From GCA-002282575 sp964519885 (GTDB lineage Bacteria > Pseudomonadota > Gammaproteobacteria > Thiomicrospirales > Thiomicrospiraceae), in assembly GCA_964519885.1 (NCBI GenBank), contig CAZFLX010000034.1:1-18695 (forward strand): a DNA stretch of 18,695 nt, written 5' to 3'. Each line of letters starts with the position of its first letter. Within the stretch, counting starts at the first letter, position 1. Below, piece by piece: positions 7,499-15,736 of this stretch. The position numbers were made by a program, and so were the translations under genes. Under the pieces are notes generated by a model that saw only the letters and a program-made list of their open reading frames with translations, had not been told where the DNA came from and ran no database searches.

Positions 7499-8149
7499 AT
7501 GTTTTTTACTATTGGGATGCCGCAAGCTCTTAGTGCTGTAAAATCGAACACAGATTTAAATGATCTTAAAGCCAAAATAAAAATTGCGATTATTGATGAC
7601 GAACCCTTTGAAATGGCTAAAAACATAAGAAGTCACAGGTTTGATATTACTGAGCTTGGTGACATTAAGTCAGTAGATATGATTGCCTCCTATCCTATTG
7701 TTATTTGTGACATCAAAGGTGTAGGTCAGTCTTTTGGAAGTAGTCTTGGAGGAGCGCACCTATTATCAGAGATCAGAAAAGCATATCCGGATAAATTCTT
7801 AATATCGTACTCTGGTGCTTCGCACGATATTAGGTATAACGAAAGTATTCGCAAAGCAGATGTAAGTGTACCCAAAGACTCTACGACGGAGGTGTGGATT
7901 ACTGTTCTGGAAAAAGGACTGCGCGCAGTAGGAGATCCAAAAGAAAGGTGGGTTAGGTTTAGATCTACCTTGTTAGAAAAGGATGTTGATATATATGATG
8001 TTTTCTTGATTGAGCAGGCGTTTATTAAATCTGTAGACCGCAAAAATACAGCTCCCATGGATAAAGTTGTAGTGCCAGAAATAGTTAAGGATTTGGTGTC
8101 CTCTTTTGTGGGAATTGCACTTAAACAAGTCATTGAGGGTTTGCAATGA
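7499..8149 (+). CDS. Receiver-domain protein without DNA-binding output (216 aa)
   Basis: After about 26 residues comes a receiver domain: KIAIIDDEPF with D33-D34, phospho-acceptor D71 in PIVICDIKG, switch residue S105 (or S103) in LISYSGAS, and K126 in VPKDST. The C-terminal 90 residues are helical and charged, with no helix-turn-helix or enzymatic motif. The ATG has a good ribosome-binding site (GGAGTGA, 5 bases upstream). The gene overlaps the downstream kinase-like gene by ATGA, so the two are translationally coupled and are likely partners. A receiver with no output domain may act by phosphorylation-dependent binding, as a phosphate sink or by controlling the kinase. It sits in transposon cargo beside a DNA methyltransferase module, which suggests but does not prove a defence role. 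Confidence 0.78.
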   Translation: MFFTIGMPQALSAVKSNTDLNDLKAKIKIAIIDDEPFEMAKNIRSHRFDITELGDIKSVDMIASYPIVICDIKGVGQSFGSSLGGAHLLSEIRKAYPDKFLISYSGASHDIRYNESIRKADVSVPKDSTTEVWITVLEKGLRAVGDPKERWVRFRSTLLEKDVDIYDVFLIEQAFIKSVDRKNTAPMDKVVVPEIVKDLVSSFVGIALKQVIEGLQ

Positions 8150-8964
8150 AAAGTGTTCGCTATGATCGTATTAACCGTCTAAAAACTAAGCACGAACAAG
8201 ACGTTGAAAAGATTCGTAACGAGCTTTCTGACATTACAGATGAGCGAGATAAGATGAAAACTACCCTAGATGGGGTTATGCATGAGGTTAGAAAGTTCAA
8301 TAAATCTCTTTCGGCGTCAGCGGAAGAGTTAAGTATTTTATGTCATGGAACGTCATTGAAAATTGATGTTAAAACTATTCAAGACTTGTCTGAACGAATT
8401 TTAAATACATCGGGGCTTATTCGATCTAGATTGGTTTTTGCTGATTTTGAGTTGAACCCATCCTCTTTTGAAGGTCAGGCAACTGTAAGGAATGGCATTT
8501 ATAAAAAATTTGATAAAGCAAGACATATTCTTAGTCGATCAATCGCTGATAAGAAGTTGCAAATAGTGTTCGAGGGGAATTCTAAATATGAGCTTGATGC
8601 TGTTGATGCTTTTGAAATGCTACCTTTTATTCTCCTTGAAAATGCAGTTAAGTATTCTACTAATAGTCAAACAATTACAGTAAAGTTTGATGAGAAGCTA
8701 AACGACTATTTGACAGTCAGTGTTTCTTCATACGGCCCACATGTTCAAGATAGTGAACTGTCAAAAGTCTTTGATCGAGGTTTTCGGTCGAAATATGCTG
8801 AAAAGTCTAAGGTTGATGGAGAGGGGTTGGGTTTATTTTATGTAAAATTACTATGTGATTTATATGGCATTAATATAGAAGTGTCATCAGATCAGAGACA
8901 GACCCAATTGGGGGATTCATGCTATTCTAATTTCAATGTGACTCTTTTCTTTAATCTGAAATAG
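8146..8964 (+). CDS. Soluble histidine-kinase-like protein with variant G1 box (272 aa)
   Basis: Residues 1-42 are a charged, coiled-coil-like helix. A candidate phospho-accepting histidine is H46 in GVMHEVRKF. The GHKL ATPase domain follows: N-box LLENAVKYS (N166), F-box region KVFDRGFRSKY and G2 GEGLGLFYVK (about 225-234). The G1 box is odd: where DxGxG is expected the protein has VSSYGPH (194-199), so the ATP-contacting Asp is replaced by Ser and the last Gly by His. There is no transmembrane segment and no sensor domain. The stretch from the candidate histidine (HEV) resembles that of the larger kinase at 2858-5035. It is coupled to the receiver gene by a 4-base overlap. It may be an active kinase, a weak one, or a pseudokinase that holds the receiver. 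Confidence 0.78.
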   Translation: MKSVRYDRINRLKTKHEQDVEKIRNELSDITDERDKMKTTLDGVMHEVRKFNKSLSASAEELSILCHGTSLKIDVKTIQDLSERILNTSGLIRSRLVFADFELNPSSFEGQATVRNGIYKKFDKARHILSRSIADKKLQIVFEGNSKYELDAVDAFEMLPFILLENAVKYSTNSQTITVKFDEKLNDYLTVSVSSYGPHVQDSELSKVFDRGFRSKYAEKSKVDGEGLGLFYVKLLCDLYGINIEVSSDQRQTQLGDSCYSNFNVTLFFNLK

Positions 8965-8966
8965 GA

Positions 8967-9059
8967 GTGTTGATTTTGAATCTGGGCAACAATGACCGCC
9001 TAGATAAGGCGCAAATGAGATGTGGCTATTTACCCGTTGAGAGGATGTATTTCTCATAA
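8967..9059 (+). pseudogene. Short coding remnant, possibly the C-terminal end of a TniQ-like gene
   Basis: Directly after the kinase-like gene an open frame (only a GTG start, no clear ribosome-binding site) encodes LNLGNNDRLDKAQMRCGY, then LPVERMYFS and TAA. A tail with a basic RLDKAQMRCGYLP pattern would fit the end of a transposition or DNA-binding protein. Its position would suit the lost C-terminus of the tniQ relic at 6862-7419, if the receiver/kinase pair had landed inside that gene. The peptide is too short for me to assign. Confidence 0.25.
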
Positions 9060-9162
9060 CATCGCAATGTTACTTTTCTCGCCGAATTATGGTAATTTTT
9101 GACAATTTGTTGAATGTTTATCAAATAGTGTTGTAAGCTTGCCTTGCTAGTTGCGATTTGTC

Positions 9163-9499
9163 TCACAAACGGTTGTAGGTGACACTGTTATGGCGTTCTA
9201 ATGCATCAAAGACTATCTTTTTCAGAACAAGTGGATCTATGTACTTTTTGTCATGAATTGAACATCTAAAAGCGATTCCAACATCCATATCAGGATCGCC
9301 ATCTATTGGGTTTACACCTGTATGTAACGCATAACTGCCTTGAAGAAATGGTTCTTCATAAGGTGGTGCGTCGTTAGATATGTTTTTTTTGAGCTCAATA
9401 AGCAGTGTATCGCGTTTTGATATAAGGCTCTGCCTTTTCTTCAGCGTTTAAACGTATAGCTTTATGAAATTTTTCAAATTGTGCTTGAGCATACGACAC
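9163..9499 (-). pseudogene. CD-NTase (CBASS cyclase-like) N-terminal remnant, frameshifted and truncated
   Basis: From a GTG at 9499 the minus strand reads SYAQAQFEKFHKAIRLNAEE. Near 9408-9416 the frame must shift, after which it reads RDTLLIELKKNI, EEPFLQGSYALHTGVNP, DGDPDMDVGIAF and DPLVLKKIVFDALERHN, then breaks into an unrelated tail and a TGA at 9163-9165. The GS...DxD pattern (QGSYALHTGV followed by DMDVG) is the nucleotidyltransferase core of CD-NTases, which make cyclic nucleotide signals in CBASS anti-phage systems. Only about a third of such an enzyme is left and no effector gene is nearby, so this is a dead remnant of a former defence cargo. The 337-base length is consistent with one frameshift. 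A different nucleotidyltransferase subfamily is possible. Confidence 0.62.
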
Positions 9500-9601
9500 T
9501 TCTTAGTACCTTTTTGATTGAAAATGCAGTACAAGTTTGGTGCTTTTTGCATGTAAAATCAAGATGTATAAAAGTATTTTTTGACTAATTATCTGGCTTC
9601 C

Positions 9602-11083
9602 CTAAAATCGTGATCTAAACAACCCAACAACCTCCCTCGGCAACCAAAACTCCCAACCACCCATCATAATATAGCCGCTCCCATCTTCCAAGTGGCGCCA
9701 CATAAAAGCTTCAATAATGATCTCTTTAGGTAAATGAACGCTATGCAAATAGCCTAGTGCCGCTCGTAGAATCATCCTTGGAAGTCTAGGGTCTTGGCTG
9801 TCAGAGTTCAAGTAGTCAATCAGTTTTTTACGCAACATGTTTTCACGACCTTCTTTAGGGTATCTCAGTGGCATGCGAATATCCAAGTCTTTGTTGGGTA
9901 GTTTAAGACGGGCGTGATAATGATTGTTTAGGAAAGAGACAAAACCAGAGATGGCAGCTCTTTGCCCTCTATGACGCCATAAAAATTGAATTAACGTACT
10001 TTGGTCAGGAATGGCTTTGTTCATTTGAGCACAAAGATCGAGTAACCTCCAAGCAGGCGTCAATGCCAGACGCACGGAGCGAAGCGTTGTTTTTCCATTG
10101 TCGAGTTTTTTTAATAGCTCATTTTGATAACTTGTAAAGATGCCAACCATTTCAGGGTGACTACTCATTCTGAGTTTCATGCGATCCATGTAGTCCCATT
10201 CGGCAGCTTCTTCTTTGGTGCGGTCTTCAATTTTGATAATTTGGTATTCATTAAGAAAACGTGACACTAATAGTGAACGTCTCATTTCTAGTACGGTCAT
10301 AAAAGTCATGAGTTCTGCATGAGTGGGTATATGTCCTAACTCCTGACTAATGAGGTCTAATCTTCTAAAAAAAGGCCAATGCTCGTTAATGAGTGTTGAT
10401 GCTCTTAGACTGCCAGCGTGATCAAGCAGCCAGTAACCGTAATCATCGTAATGAGACTTCCAAAAAGTTGAAAGCGCGGCTTTGTTCATAGCAAGCCGCT
10501 TCAAGCATCGATTACGGTAATCACAGTCTCGACATATTTTATTGCGACCAGCGCTCATGGGGCTGTTGCATTGCGAACAGAGCTTTGATTGTTGCGTTGC
10601 ACACACCTCGCAAAAAACCTTGCCATCTAGCGAACACATAAAGCCAACGCGATTAAAGTAGCATGTACTGCAGTTAACTTTAATCCTATCGTTGAGGCAA
10701 GCTCCGCAAATACGTTCGTGAATGGCGCGATTCGGTGAGTGATAAACTCTTATGCTTTGCTTATTACATGATGAACAAGTCTTGAGCTTTCTGAAATAGA
10801 TAGAACAGCTCGCACAGACAGGACCATGACGAGTGATTCTTCCCCAGTCAGCATCTGTTGCACCACAGCGAATGCAAACCCTCTCATCTATTTCGCATTG
10901 ACGACATTGAGCATTAGGATTGTCTCTTAGAAGCAATCCTGTATTCTGACATTTAGGGCAAACAGCGCGATGAAACTCTAATCGTTTGCAACGGCTGCAG
11001 TACTGTAAACCTAGCCGACGATATCTTTTTTGAGTTTTCATCTCATGGCAGATGTCACATTTCCAATTGCCTGCATCCGCCAT
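9602..11083 (-). CDS. tnsF: TnsF-type target selector (zinc-rich N-terminus, recombinase-like C-terminus)
   Basis: The first ~195 residues hold twelve CxxC pairs (WKCDIC, YCSRC, VCPKC and so on to ICRDC), a long array of zinc ribbons. Residues about 200-493 are helical, with a segment like the core-binding part of tyrosine recombinases (TLRSVRLALTPAWRLLDLC...GFVSFLNNHYH). No HxxR box or catalytic tyrosine can be seen near the C-terminus, which ends GLFRSRF. Known: TnsF of Tn6022-type elements has an inactivated tyrosine-recombinase domain and directs insertion into comM. The comM location here and the position as the last gene of the tns operon, starting right after the tniQ stop (TAA-ATG), agree with that. 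I cannot verify homology directly. It is also the place where a TnsE or TniE product would be encoded. Confidence 0.75.
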   Translation of the reverse strand: MADAGNWKCDICHEMKTQKRYRRLGLQYCSRCKRLEFHRAVCPKCQNTGLLLRDNPNAQCRQCEIDERVCIRCGATDADWGRITRHGPVCASCSIYFRKLKTCSSCNKQSIRVYHSPNRAIHERICGACLNDRIKVNCSTCYFNRVGFMCSLDGKVFCEVCATQQSKLCSQCNSPMSAGRNKICRDCDYRNRCLKRLAMNKAALSTFWKSHYDDYGYWLLDHAGSLRASTLINEHWPFFRRLDLISQELGHIPTHAELMTFMTVLEMRRSLLVSRFLNEYQIIKIEDRTKEEAAEWDYMDRMKLRMSSHPEMVGIFTSYQNELLKKLDNGKTTLRSVRLALTPAWRLLDLCAQMNKAIPDQSTLIQFLWRHRGQRAAISGFVSFLNNHYHARLKLPNKDLDIRMPLRYPKEGRENMLRKKLIDYLNSDSQDPRLPRMILRAALGYLHSVHLPKEIIIEAFMWRHLEDGSGYIMMGGWEFWLPREVVGLFRSRF

Positions 11084-12172
11084 TTAATTAATCTTCAATT
11101 TAGGCGCGACGCTTAGCCATAAAGCTTCAACTTCTTCTCTTGAACGAGGTTCAATGTGATAATTTACTGGTCTGGCTGAAGTTGCGCGATTGCTGGGTAA
11201 TAGTTGTGCGGCAATATGCTGAATAACACTTGAGTTTGACCTTGAATCTATCAGCCAAAAATTCTGGCTAATGTTGTTATCCAGACAGAATTTCACTACA
11301 TCGATTGGTTTTTTAGAAATCAGTTGCCAAGCGCCTTTTAAGGTTAATTCTCTTAACTCAATAGACCATTGTTCATGAATAGTGCCACTATTGGTCGTGA
11401 CTGACGACTGATCAAGCCCCATGTAGTGAAGCATTTTATGGTTGTACTTTACATGACGCTTACTTAATGCTCTCCGTGTTATGCTCATGAGCTGCAATAG
11501 GGTGTCGGTGGCGTCCTGAACGTCTAAAATAGGCCATGCACTGGTATTAGTTCCATTTGTTAAATACTCATCCATCCAGCTGGCAATTGCCAATACATCA
11601 GTATCTACCGATATTTGTGGAGCTTGAGATAGCTTATGGCCGCAACAACTGCATTCATCGATTGAGCTTGCAGCAAAAGAAAGCGTGTGTGGCTTATTTT
11701 CTACACCGCAATTTGGGCAATTAAAATGTAATCTTTGATGATGTATTTGGCATCCTACATGCCATAACAAGCGCCAACTCCGGCGGTAGTAACGATGCTC
11801 ATTTGATGCCATGCATTTAGGACAAAACCCATAACCAAAACTTCGACGATGGTTACGAGCACCAAGGTGCATAACGAAACGCCAAGGGTGTTTTAATGTC
11901 AGCTGATTCGAGTCTAAAATTGGTCGTAAACGTTCAATCAGTAAGCTTTCTGAAAGTTGTGTTGTTTCAATGCCGGTAAGCTGAGACAAAAATCTTAAGT
12001 CCTCAGCACCCGTGGTTTTGTCTATATCGCTAACAAAACTGTGTTTGCTTTTTCGCCAGTTTAAGAATAATGAATGTGGGTCGGTACCATTTATTTGGGC
12101 GGTTCTAACCAAGAATGAGAGCAATGATTCATCCAATTTAAGTTTGGGTAAAATGGGATATTGCTCAAACAT
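11084..12172 (-). CDS. tniQ: TniQ/TnsD-family transposition protein
   Basis: A 362-aa TniQ protein. The N-terminus ILPKLKLDESLLSFLVRTAQ is the usual TniQ opening. A zinc-binding core follows, with CPKC (117-120), YYRRSWRLLWHVG, CPNCG (152-156) and a third C-x-C-C cluster near 174-177. TniQ bridges the target-recognition factor and the TnsC ring. Here it probably works with TnsF, whose gene follows with no spacer, rather than binding an attTn7 site itself; the length is shorter than TnsD (about 500 residues), as expected for an adaptor form. The gene starts 4 bases after the tnsC stop. It shares the finger pattern but not the sequence of the tniQ relic at 6862-7419. Confidence 0.88.
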   Translation of the reverse strand: MFEQYPILPKLKLDESLLSFLVRTAQINGTDPHSLFLNWRKSKHSFVSDIDKTTGAEDLRFLSQLTGIETTQLSESLLIERLRPILDSNQLTLKHPWRFVMHLGARNHRRSFGYGFCPKCMASNEHRYYRRSWRLLWHVGCQIHHQRLHFNCPNCGVENKPHTLSFAASSIDECSCCGHKLSQAPQISVDTDVLAIASWMDEYLTNGTNTSAWPILDVQDATDTLLQLMSITRRALSKRHVKYNHKMLHYMGLDQSSVTTNSGTIHEQWSIELRELTLKGAWQLISKKPIDVVKFCLDNNISQNFWLIDSRSNSSVIQHIAAQLLPSNRATSARPVNYHIEPRSREEVEALWLSVAPKLKIN

Positions 12173-12176
12173 TATG

Positions 12177-13070
12177 TTACAACCGTTTACGAATGCCCTG
12201 TGTTGGTTTTACCCATTTATGCTTTTCAATTATTTCAGTGGTGATTTGTTCGCTACCTGTTTCGATGGCATATCGGGTGCATTCACACAGCAGTTTATGC
12301 AAGTCACCTAGATTGCCTCTTGAGTATGTTAGCAGTCTGGTTGCTAATTCCTTCTGGCGTAAACCGGACGGTTTCTTCAAAGGCAAAATGTTTTCAAAGC
12401 TCATCAAAAGTCTTAAGTATTCTTTATCTAGCTCCCATTTTGGCAACTCTACGACATCAAAACGACTGGCATGTTGTGGGTCGGTGTGAAGTACTTGAAC
12501 CGCATCCATGGTGCCAGCAGCAATAATTGGGATATTGAGGTTGTTGGTTAGGTTTTTGATGACGTTCATTATTTCACGCTGCTTGATGGGCGTGCTGATC
12601 AAAATGTTGTGTATTTCATCAATAATCAGCATCTTAACATGTAACTGGCGCATTAAATGAATGAGTTGATGGTGCAGTTTAGCGGCAATATCCGTTGATC
12701 TGAACGGCGCTCCCAAGGCGCTAAGAATCGAAGCATAAAGTGCTTTTTCATCGGCTTTTGGCGCAACGCAATAAACAACAGGGCGTACCACTTCGGCACC
12801 AATATCCATTATGTCAGTGCCGTTTATAATGTATTTGGGATTCTCATCAACAAAACGTTTCACCAATGTGGTCTTACCATTATTGGATTCACCAACCAGT
12901 AATAAGTTTTCCATCCGTGGTTTTTTAGGTCGGTGCAGGAGTTCACTCATAAGCGATAGGATATTCCTAGCACGATCATAATTAACCCAAATGTCTTCGT
13001 AGATACTGTTAATGCGCTCTTCGTTACTCAATCCAATAACGGCCATAGCGCTTTCGTGAAGATGTTGCAT
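12177..13070 (-). CDS. tnsC: TnsC, AAA+ transposition regulator
   Basis: A 297-aa AAA+ ATPase. Walker A is GESNNGKT (60-67), Walker B is KMLIIDEIH (D151, E152), and a sensor-1-like stretch PIIAAGTMDAV and the arginine-containing HASRFDVVELP follow. TnsC/TniB forms ATP-dependent rings or filaments on target DNA that connect TniQ-bound targets to the TnsA-TnsB transposase and mediate target immunity. The length is close to the short TniB type. It starts 6 bases after tnsB and ends 4 bases before tniQ, all within one operon. Confidence 0.92.
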   Translation of the reverse strand: MQHLHESAMAVIGLSNEERINSIYEDIWVNYDRARNILSLMSELLHRPKKPRMENLLLVGESNNGKTTLVKRFVDENPKYIINGTDIMDIGAEVVRPVVYCVAPKADEKALYASILSALGAPFRSTDIAAKLHHQLIHLMRQLHVKMLIIDEIHNILISTPIKQREIMNVIKNLTNNLNIPIIAAGTMDAVQVLHTDPQHASRFDVVELPKWELDKEYLRLLMSFENILPLKKPSGLRQKELATRLLTYSRGNLGDLHKLLCECTRYAIETGSEQITTEIIEKHKWVKPTQGIRKRL

Positions 13071-13076
13071 AAGGTT

Positions 13077-15005
13077 TTACCCAATATCAAATGGTTTAAG
13101 GTCATCCAAACTATCCCATAGGTCATCCTCAGTGGATGATATTAAGGAGTGATGTTGGTCATTATTAGCAGTTTTATCGACGGCTGTGTTGTTTTTAGTC
13201 GTTTCTTGTTGACGGAAATTGTCAGCTTCTTTGCTACGTTGCAATGACCTTCGCGCTTGTTTGGTTTTTTGAGATGCGGCCTGTGCTTGTACTTTTAATT
13301 CGTTAAGTGACTCAAGGATGACATCTGGATTGACACTATTAATACCTTTGAGTTTGAGTTGCTTAATGGCATTTTGATACTCCCAGTGCGTTATGGCTGG
13401 TATGCGTTGATCAGAGCAGGGGATTCTGAAATACTGCTCAATCGAGGGTTCATAAAACCAAACAGCGCTGATATCTCGTGGATCACGCCTGAAAACAAAC
13501 TGTCTCGCTTTGCCAGTTTGAGGGTCTTTGCTTTTAATCCACTGACGAAGAACGTCAGCGTAGTAATGAAGTCCCTCAATGGCAACGCCTTGGGTTTGAA
13601 TAGTTCGATGGTAAAGCGGCAGAAAGCTAATCATTAGCGTGTGTGGATTGACGGTGAGTAAGGGTATGCCCGTGCCAGTATTTAGCTTGCCGTCACCAAA
13701 AATACCAATTTCCCATTGCTTTAATGGCGGCATGTGTAGTTCAGTGTGAATGCGTTGGTGGTAGACGCCAGTGATAAAGATGACAAGCCATTTTTCTAGT
13801 TCTGCAAGCGTCATAATGGCATGTTTTTCTGGTTGATAGGTGTCACGCTCTTTGATGTTCGAGAAGGTTGTACCCGGTAAGTTATGCGTTTCTTTAATGA
13901 TGGTACCAATAACCCTCTCAATATGTCCGCCAGTCTGTGGCGCACCGGGCATACGATACTCGGTTGTGATATTGTAAGTAGCGCAGGCTCTTTGCAGCGT
14001 TTCAGATTTGAACTCGGCGGCATTGTCTAAATGTATTTTTGCCGGAATACCAAATACAGGCCAATCATTACTCACTCCAAGTTTTAGCAGCAACTCTTCT
14101 TTATGCAGTATGCTTTGCGAAATGCACATGGCAACTGAAACTGAATTTGGCGCTTCTAGTGACAGGTAATACCCCGTAATCATACGACTGTAAACATCCA
14201 TAGCCAGCGTGATATAAGGTCTGCCAATCGATTGTCGGTGGGTGTCATCCACAATCATGACATCAAGTGGCGTATGGTCGATCTGAACAACCGCCAATGG
14301 ATAATCTGCACCCGGAAAGGAGCCTGCAGCGGGGCGATATTTGTCTTTGGCTTTTTTTCTTTGTCCGCGAGCTCTCAAACGATCGTGTTCACTGATACTA
14401 GCGATTCTGTTCCGTATCGTGTTGGGATGAGGGGGTGTTACGCCCGCTTTTTTACAACGTATCATGACTTCATTGATCGTGTGCTGAATACTAGGTCTGT
14501 GTACACTTAAGTAAACATCATTTATCGATGACTCAATAATCCCTTCAACCCAAGTATCAATCTTTAAGTGGCCCAGCTTGACTCCTCGTTTCTGCGGAAT
14601 TAGCGCGGTAATGGCGCCTGTATTTCTGTACTTATTAATCCAGCGATATAAAGTAGAGAAGAATACACCGTTTTGCGACGCAACTTCTTCAATTGCAGAT
14701 CGACCAACGCTAGGAGCAAGTAAAGGCTGGATGATGGCAAAACGCCTCTGTGCCTCTTGCCAATCTTCATCGCCCACTTCGCTTAGTTCATGGTTTTTAA
14801 TGTCTTCAATGTTGGCGGGTTGAAGCCGATTAATCGAGAGTGTACTGTGGCGAAGCGTCTTGAGATTTTTTCCCGTTATATGCAGATGATCAATAATGGC
14901 AATGACTTCATACTGCTCAGCTTCATAAATAACAACACTGCCAACATTGATTTTATGTGTTGCGTGTTTGGCTGGTACTGACTCAGAAATGTTACTCATA
15001 TTCAT
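13077..15005 (-). CDS. tnsB: TnsB, DDE transposase
   Basis: Binds the transposon ends and cuts and joins the 3' strands. From the chosen start the product has 642 residues: an N-terminal helix-turn-helix region including SQNGVFFSTLYRWINKY, a second DNA-binding segment with NTIRNRI, then the RNase-H-fold core with D243 (VVQIDHTPLD), D327 (IHLDNAAE) and E363 (GGHIERVIG), a beta-barrel region, and a lysine-rich C-terminal linker ending DLWDSLDDLKPFDIG, the kind of tail that contacts TnsC. The ATG at 15005 was chosen because GCGAGG lies 6 bases upstream; the longer frame from 15032 and an ATG at 14999 are alternatives. It overlaps the end of tnsA by 14 bases, so the two are translationally coupled. 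Confidence 0.92.
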   Translation of the reverse strand: MNMSNISESVPAKHATHKINVGSVVIYEAEQYEVIAIIDHLHITGKNLKTLRHSTLSINRLQPANIEDIKNHELSEVGDEDWQEAQRRFAIIQPLLAPSVGRSAIEEVASQNGVFFSTLYRWINKYRNTGAITALIPQKRGVKLGHLKIDTWVEGIIESSINDVYLSVHRPSIQHTINEVMIRCKKAGVTPPHPNTIRNRIASISEHDRLRARGQRKKAKDKYRPAAGSFPGADYPLAVVQIDHTPLDVMIVDDTHRQSIGRPYITLAMDVYSRMITGYYLSLEAPNSVSVAMCISQSILHKEELLLKLGVSNDWPVFGIPAKIHLDNAAEFKSETLQRACATYNITTEYRMPGAPQTGGHIERVIGTIIKETHNLPGTTFSNIKERDTYQPEKHAIMTLAELEKWLVIFITGVYHQRIHTELHMPPLKQWEIGIFGDGKLNTGTGIPLLTVNPHTLMISFLPLYHRTIQTQGVAIEGLHYYADVLRQWIKSKDPQTGKARQFVFRRDPRDISAVWFYEPSIEQYFRIPCSDQRIPAITHWEYQNAIKQLKLKGINSVNPDVILESLNELKVQAQAASQKTKQARRSLQRSKEADNFRQQETTKNNTAVDKTANNDQHHSLISSTEDDLWDSLDDLKPFDIG

Positions 15006-15735
15006 CGTAAACCTCGCTTGGAGAGAAGTCATCCCACTCAGAATTAAGAGATGGTGTTAAGTAGCCAGGGTCACTATTGACCCAAATAGGCATATTCGGC
15101 CTGAATCGAATGTGCATCGGGCATGCCATTTTTTTGGTTGCTATTAAGTGCCAAATGAGCGATTGGCCTATAGCTCTTTCTTTGGTTTTTGCGTACATAA
15201 TTGCCAAAAAGGAATCCATTGGACAGTGACCCATTTCCTCTAAACCGTCCATAAGATAGGTTATGTCAGAAGCTGGGTATTCAAGCTTGTAGAATCGTTG
15301 TAAGTAAGCGATGTTGTCTAGCTTTTCATCTCTTATGCGATCTTCATGATAAATTCTATATTTCCAGCCTTGTGACTTAGCGTATTTAATACCTGCTTTG
15401 AATTTAAGTCGTAGCTTGCTGAACTCTTGATCAAGCTTGATTTTTGGTTTTACCTCAACTAATACCGATGGTGGTGTTAAACCTAAGCTGGACGTTCTGT
15501 AGTGGATTAAAAAGTCAGGCGTATAAGTGGATTCGCGCCCAAGCGCGGTGCGGTAAGGAATAATTAGTGGTTGTTCTTGTACATCTAAAACTCTGTCGCA
15601 CCATGAAGTTTTAATAAGAAAGTCACGCTCTAGTGTCGATTCATAAGGGATAATCTTATCGTTTCGAAAAGAATAAACGCCTGAGATACTGCCATAGGTA
15701 TTGCCGATCTGTCTGGCTGCATTTGGGCTTTTCAT
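14992..15735 (-). CDS. tnsA: TnsA, endonuclease subunit of the transposase
   Basis: Cuts the 5' ends of the transposon so that the element leaves by cut-and-paste. The 247-aa product has a restriction-enzyme-like catalytic core: YESTLERDF (E32/E36), YTPDFLIHY (D74) and VLVEVKPK (E94, K96), where Tn7 TnsA has Q-x-K. The C-terminal half (residues 130-247) matches the region that contacts TnsC in Tn7. It is the first gene of the tns operon. Its ATG at 15735 lies one base inside the innermost TnsB-type repeat (15737-15759), so TnsB bound to the end could repress the operon. The ribosome-binding site is weak. Confidence 0.9.
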   Translation of the reverse strand: MKSPNAARQIGNTYGSISGVYSFRNDKIIPYESTLERDFLIKTSWCDRVLDVQEQPLIIPYRTALGRESTYTPDFLIHYRTSSLGLTPPSVLVEVKPKIKLDQEFSKLRLKFKAGIKYAKSQGWKYRIYHEDRIRDEKLDNIAYLQRFYKLEYPASDITYLMDGLEEMGHCPMDSFLAIMYAKTKERAIGQSLIWHLIATKKMACPMHIRFRPNMPIWVNSDPGYLTPSLNSEWDDFSPSEVYDEYE

Positions 15736-15736
15736 T

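Noticed and set aside
7726..8133. Minus-strand open frame of 135 aa
   Set aside because: It is fully antisense to the receiver gene, whose receiver motifs are intact.
8965..9162. Further genes or a second set of TnsB repeats between the kinase gene and the CD-NTase remnant
   Set aside because: TTTGTTGAATGTTTATC near 9106 is only loosely similar to the TnsB repeats and is not repeated. No open frame beyond the short one at 8967-9059 is supported.
9602..11083. Call of the 493-aa protein as TnsE or as an active tyrosine recombinase
   Set aside because: The twelve CxxC pairs and lack of a catalytic R-HxxR-Y set do not suit either; TnsF-type fits the comM location better.
14232..14823. Two plus-strand open frames of 92 and 81 aa opposite tnsB
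   Set aside because: They are antisense shadows of tnsB with cysteine- and serine-rich, unrelated sequence.
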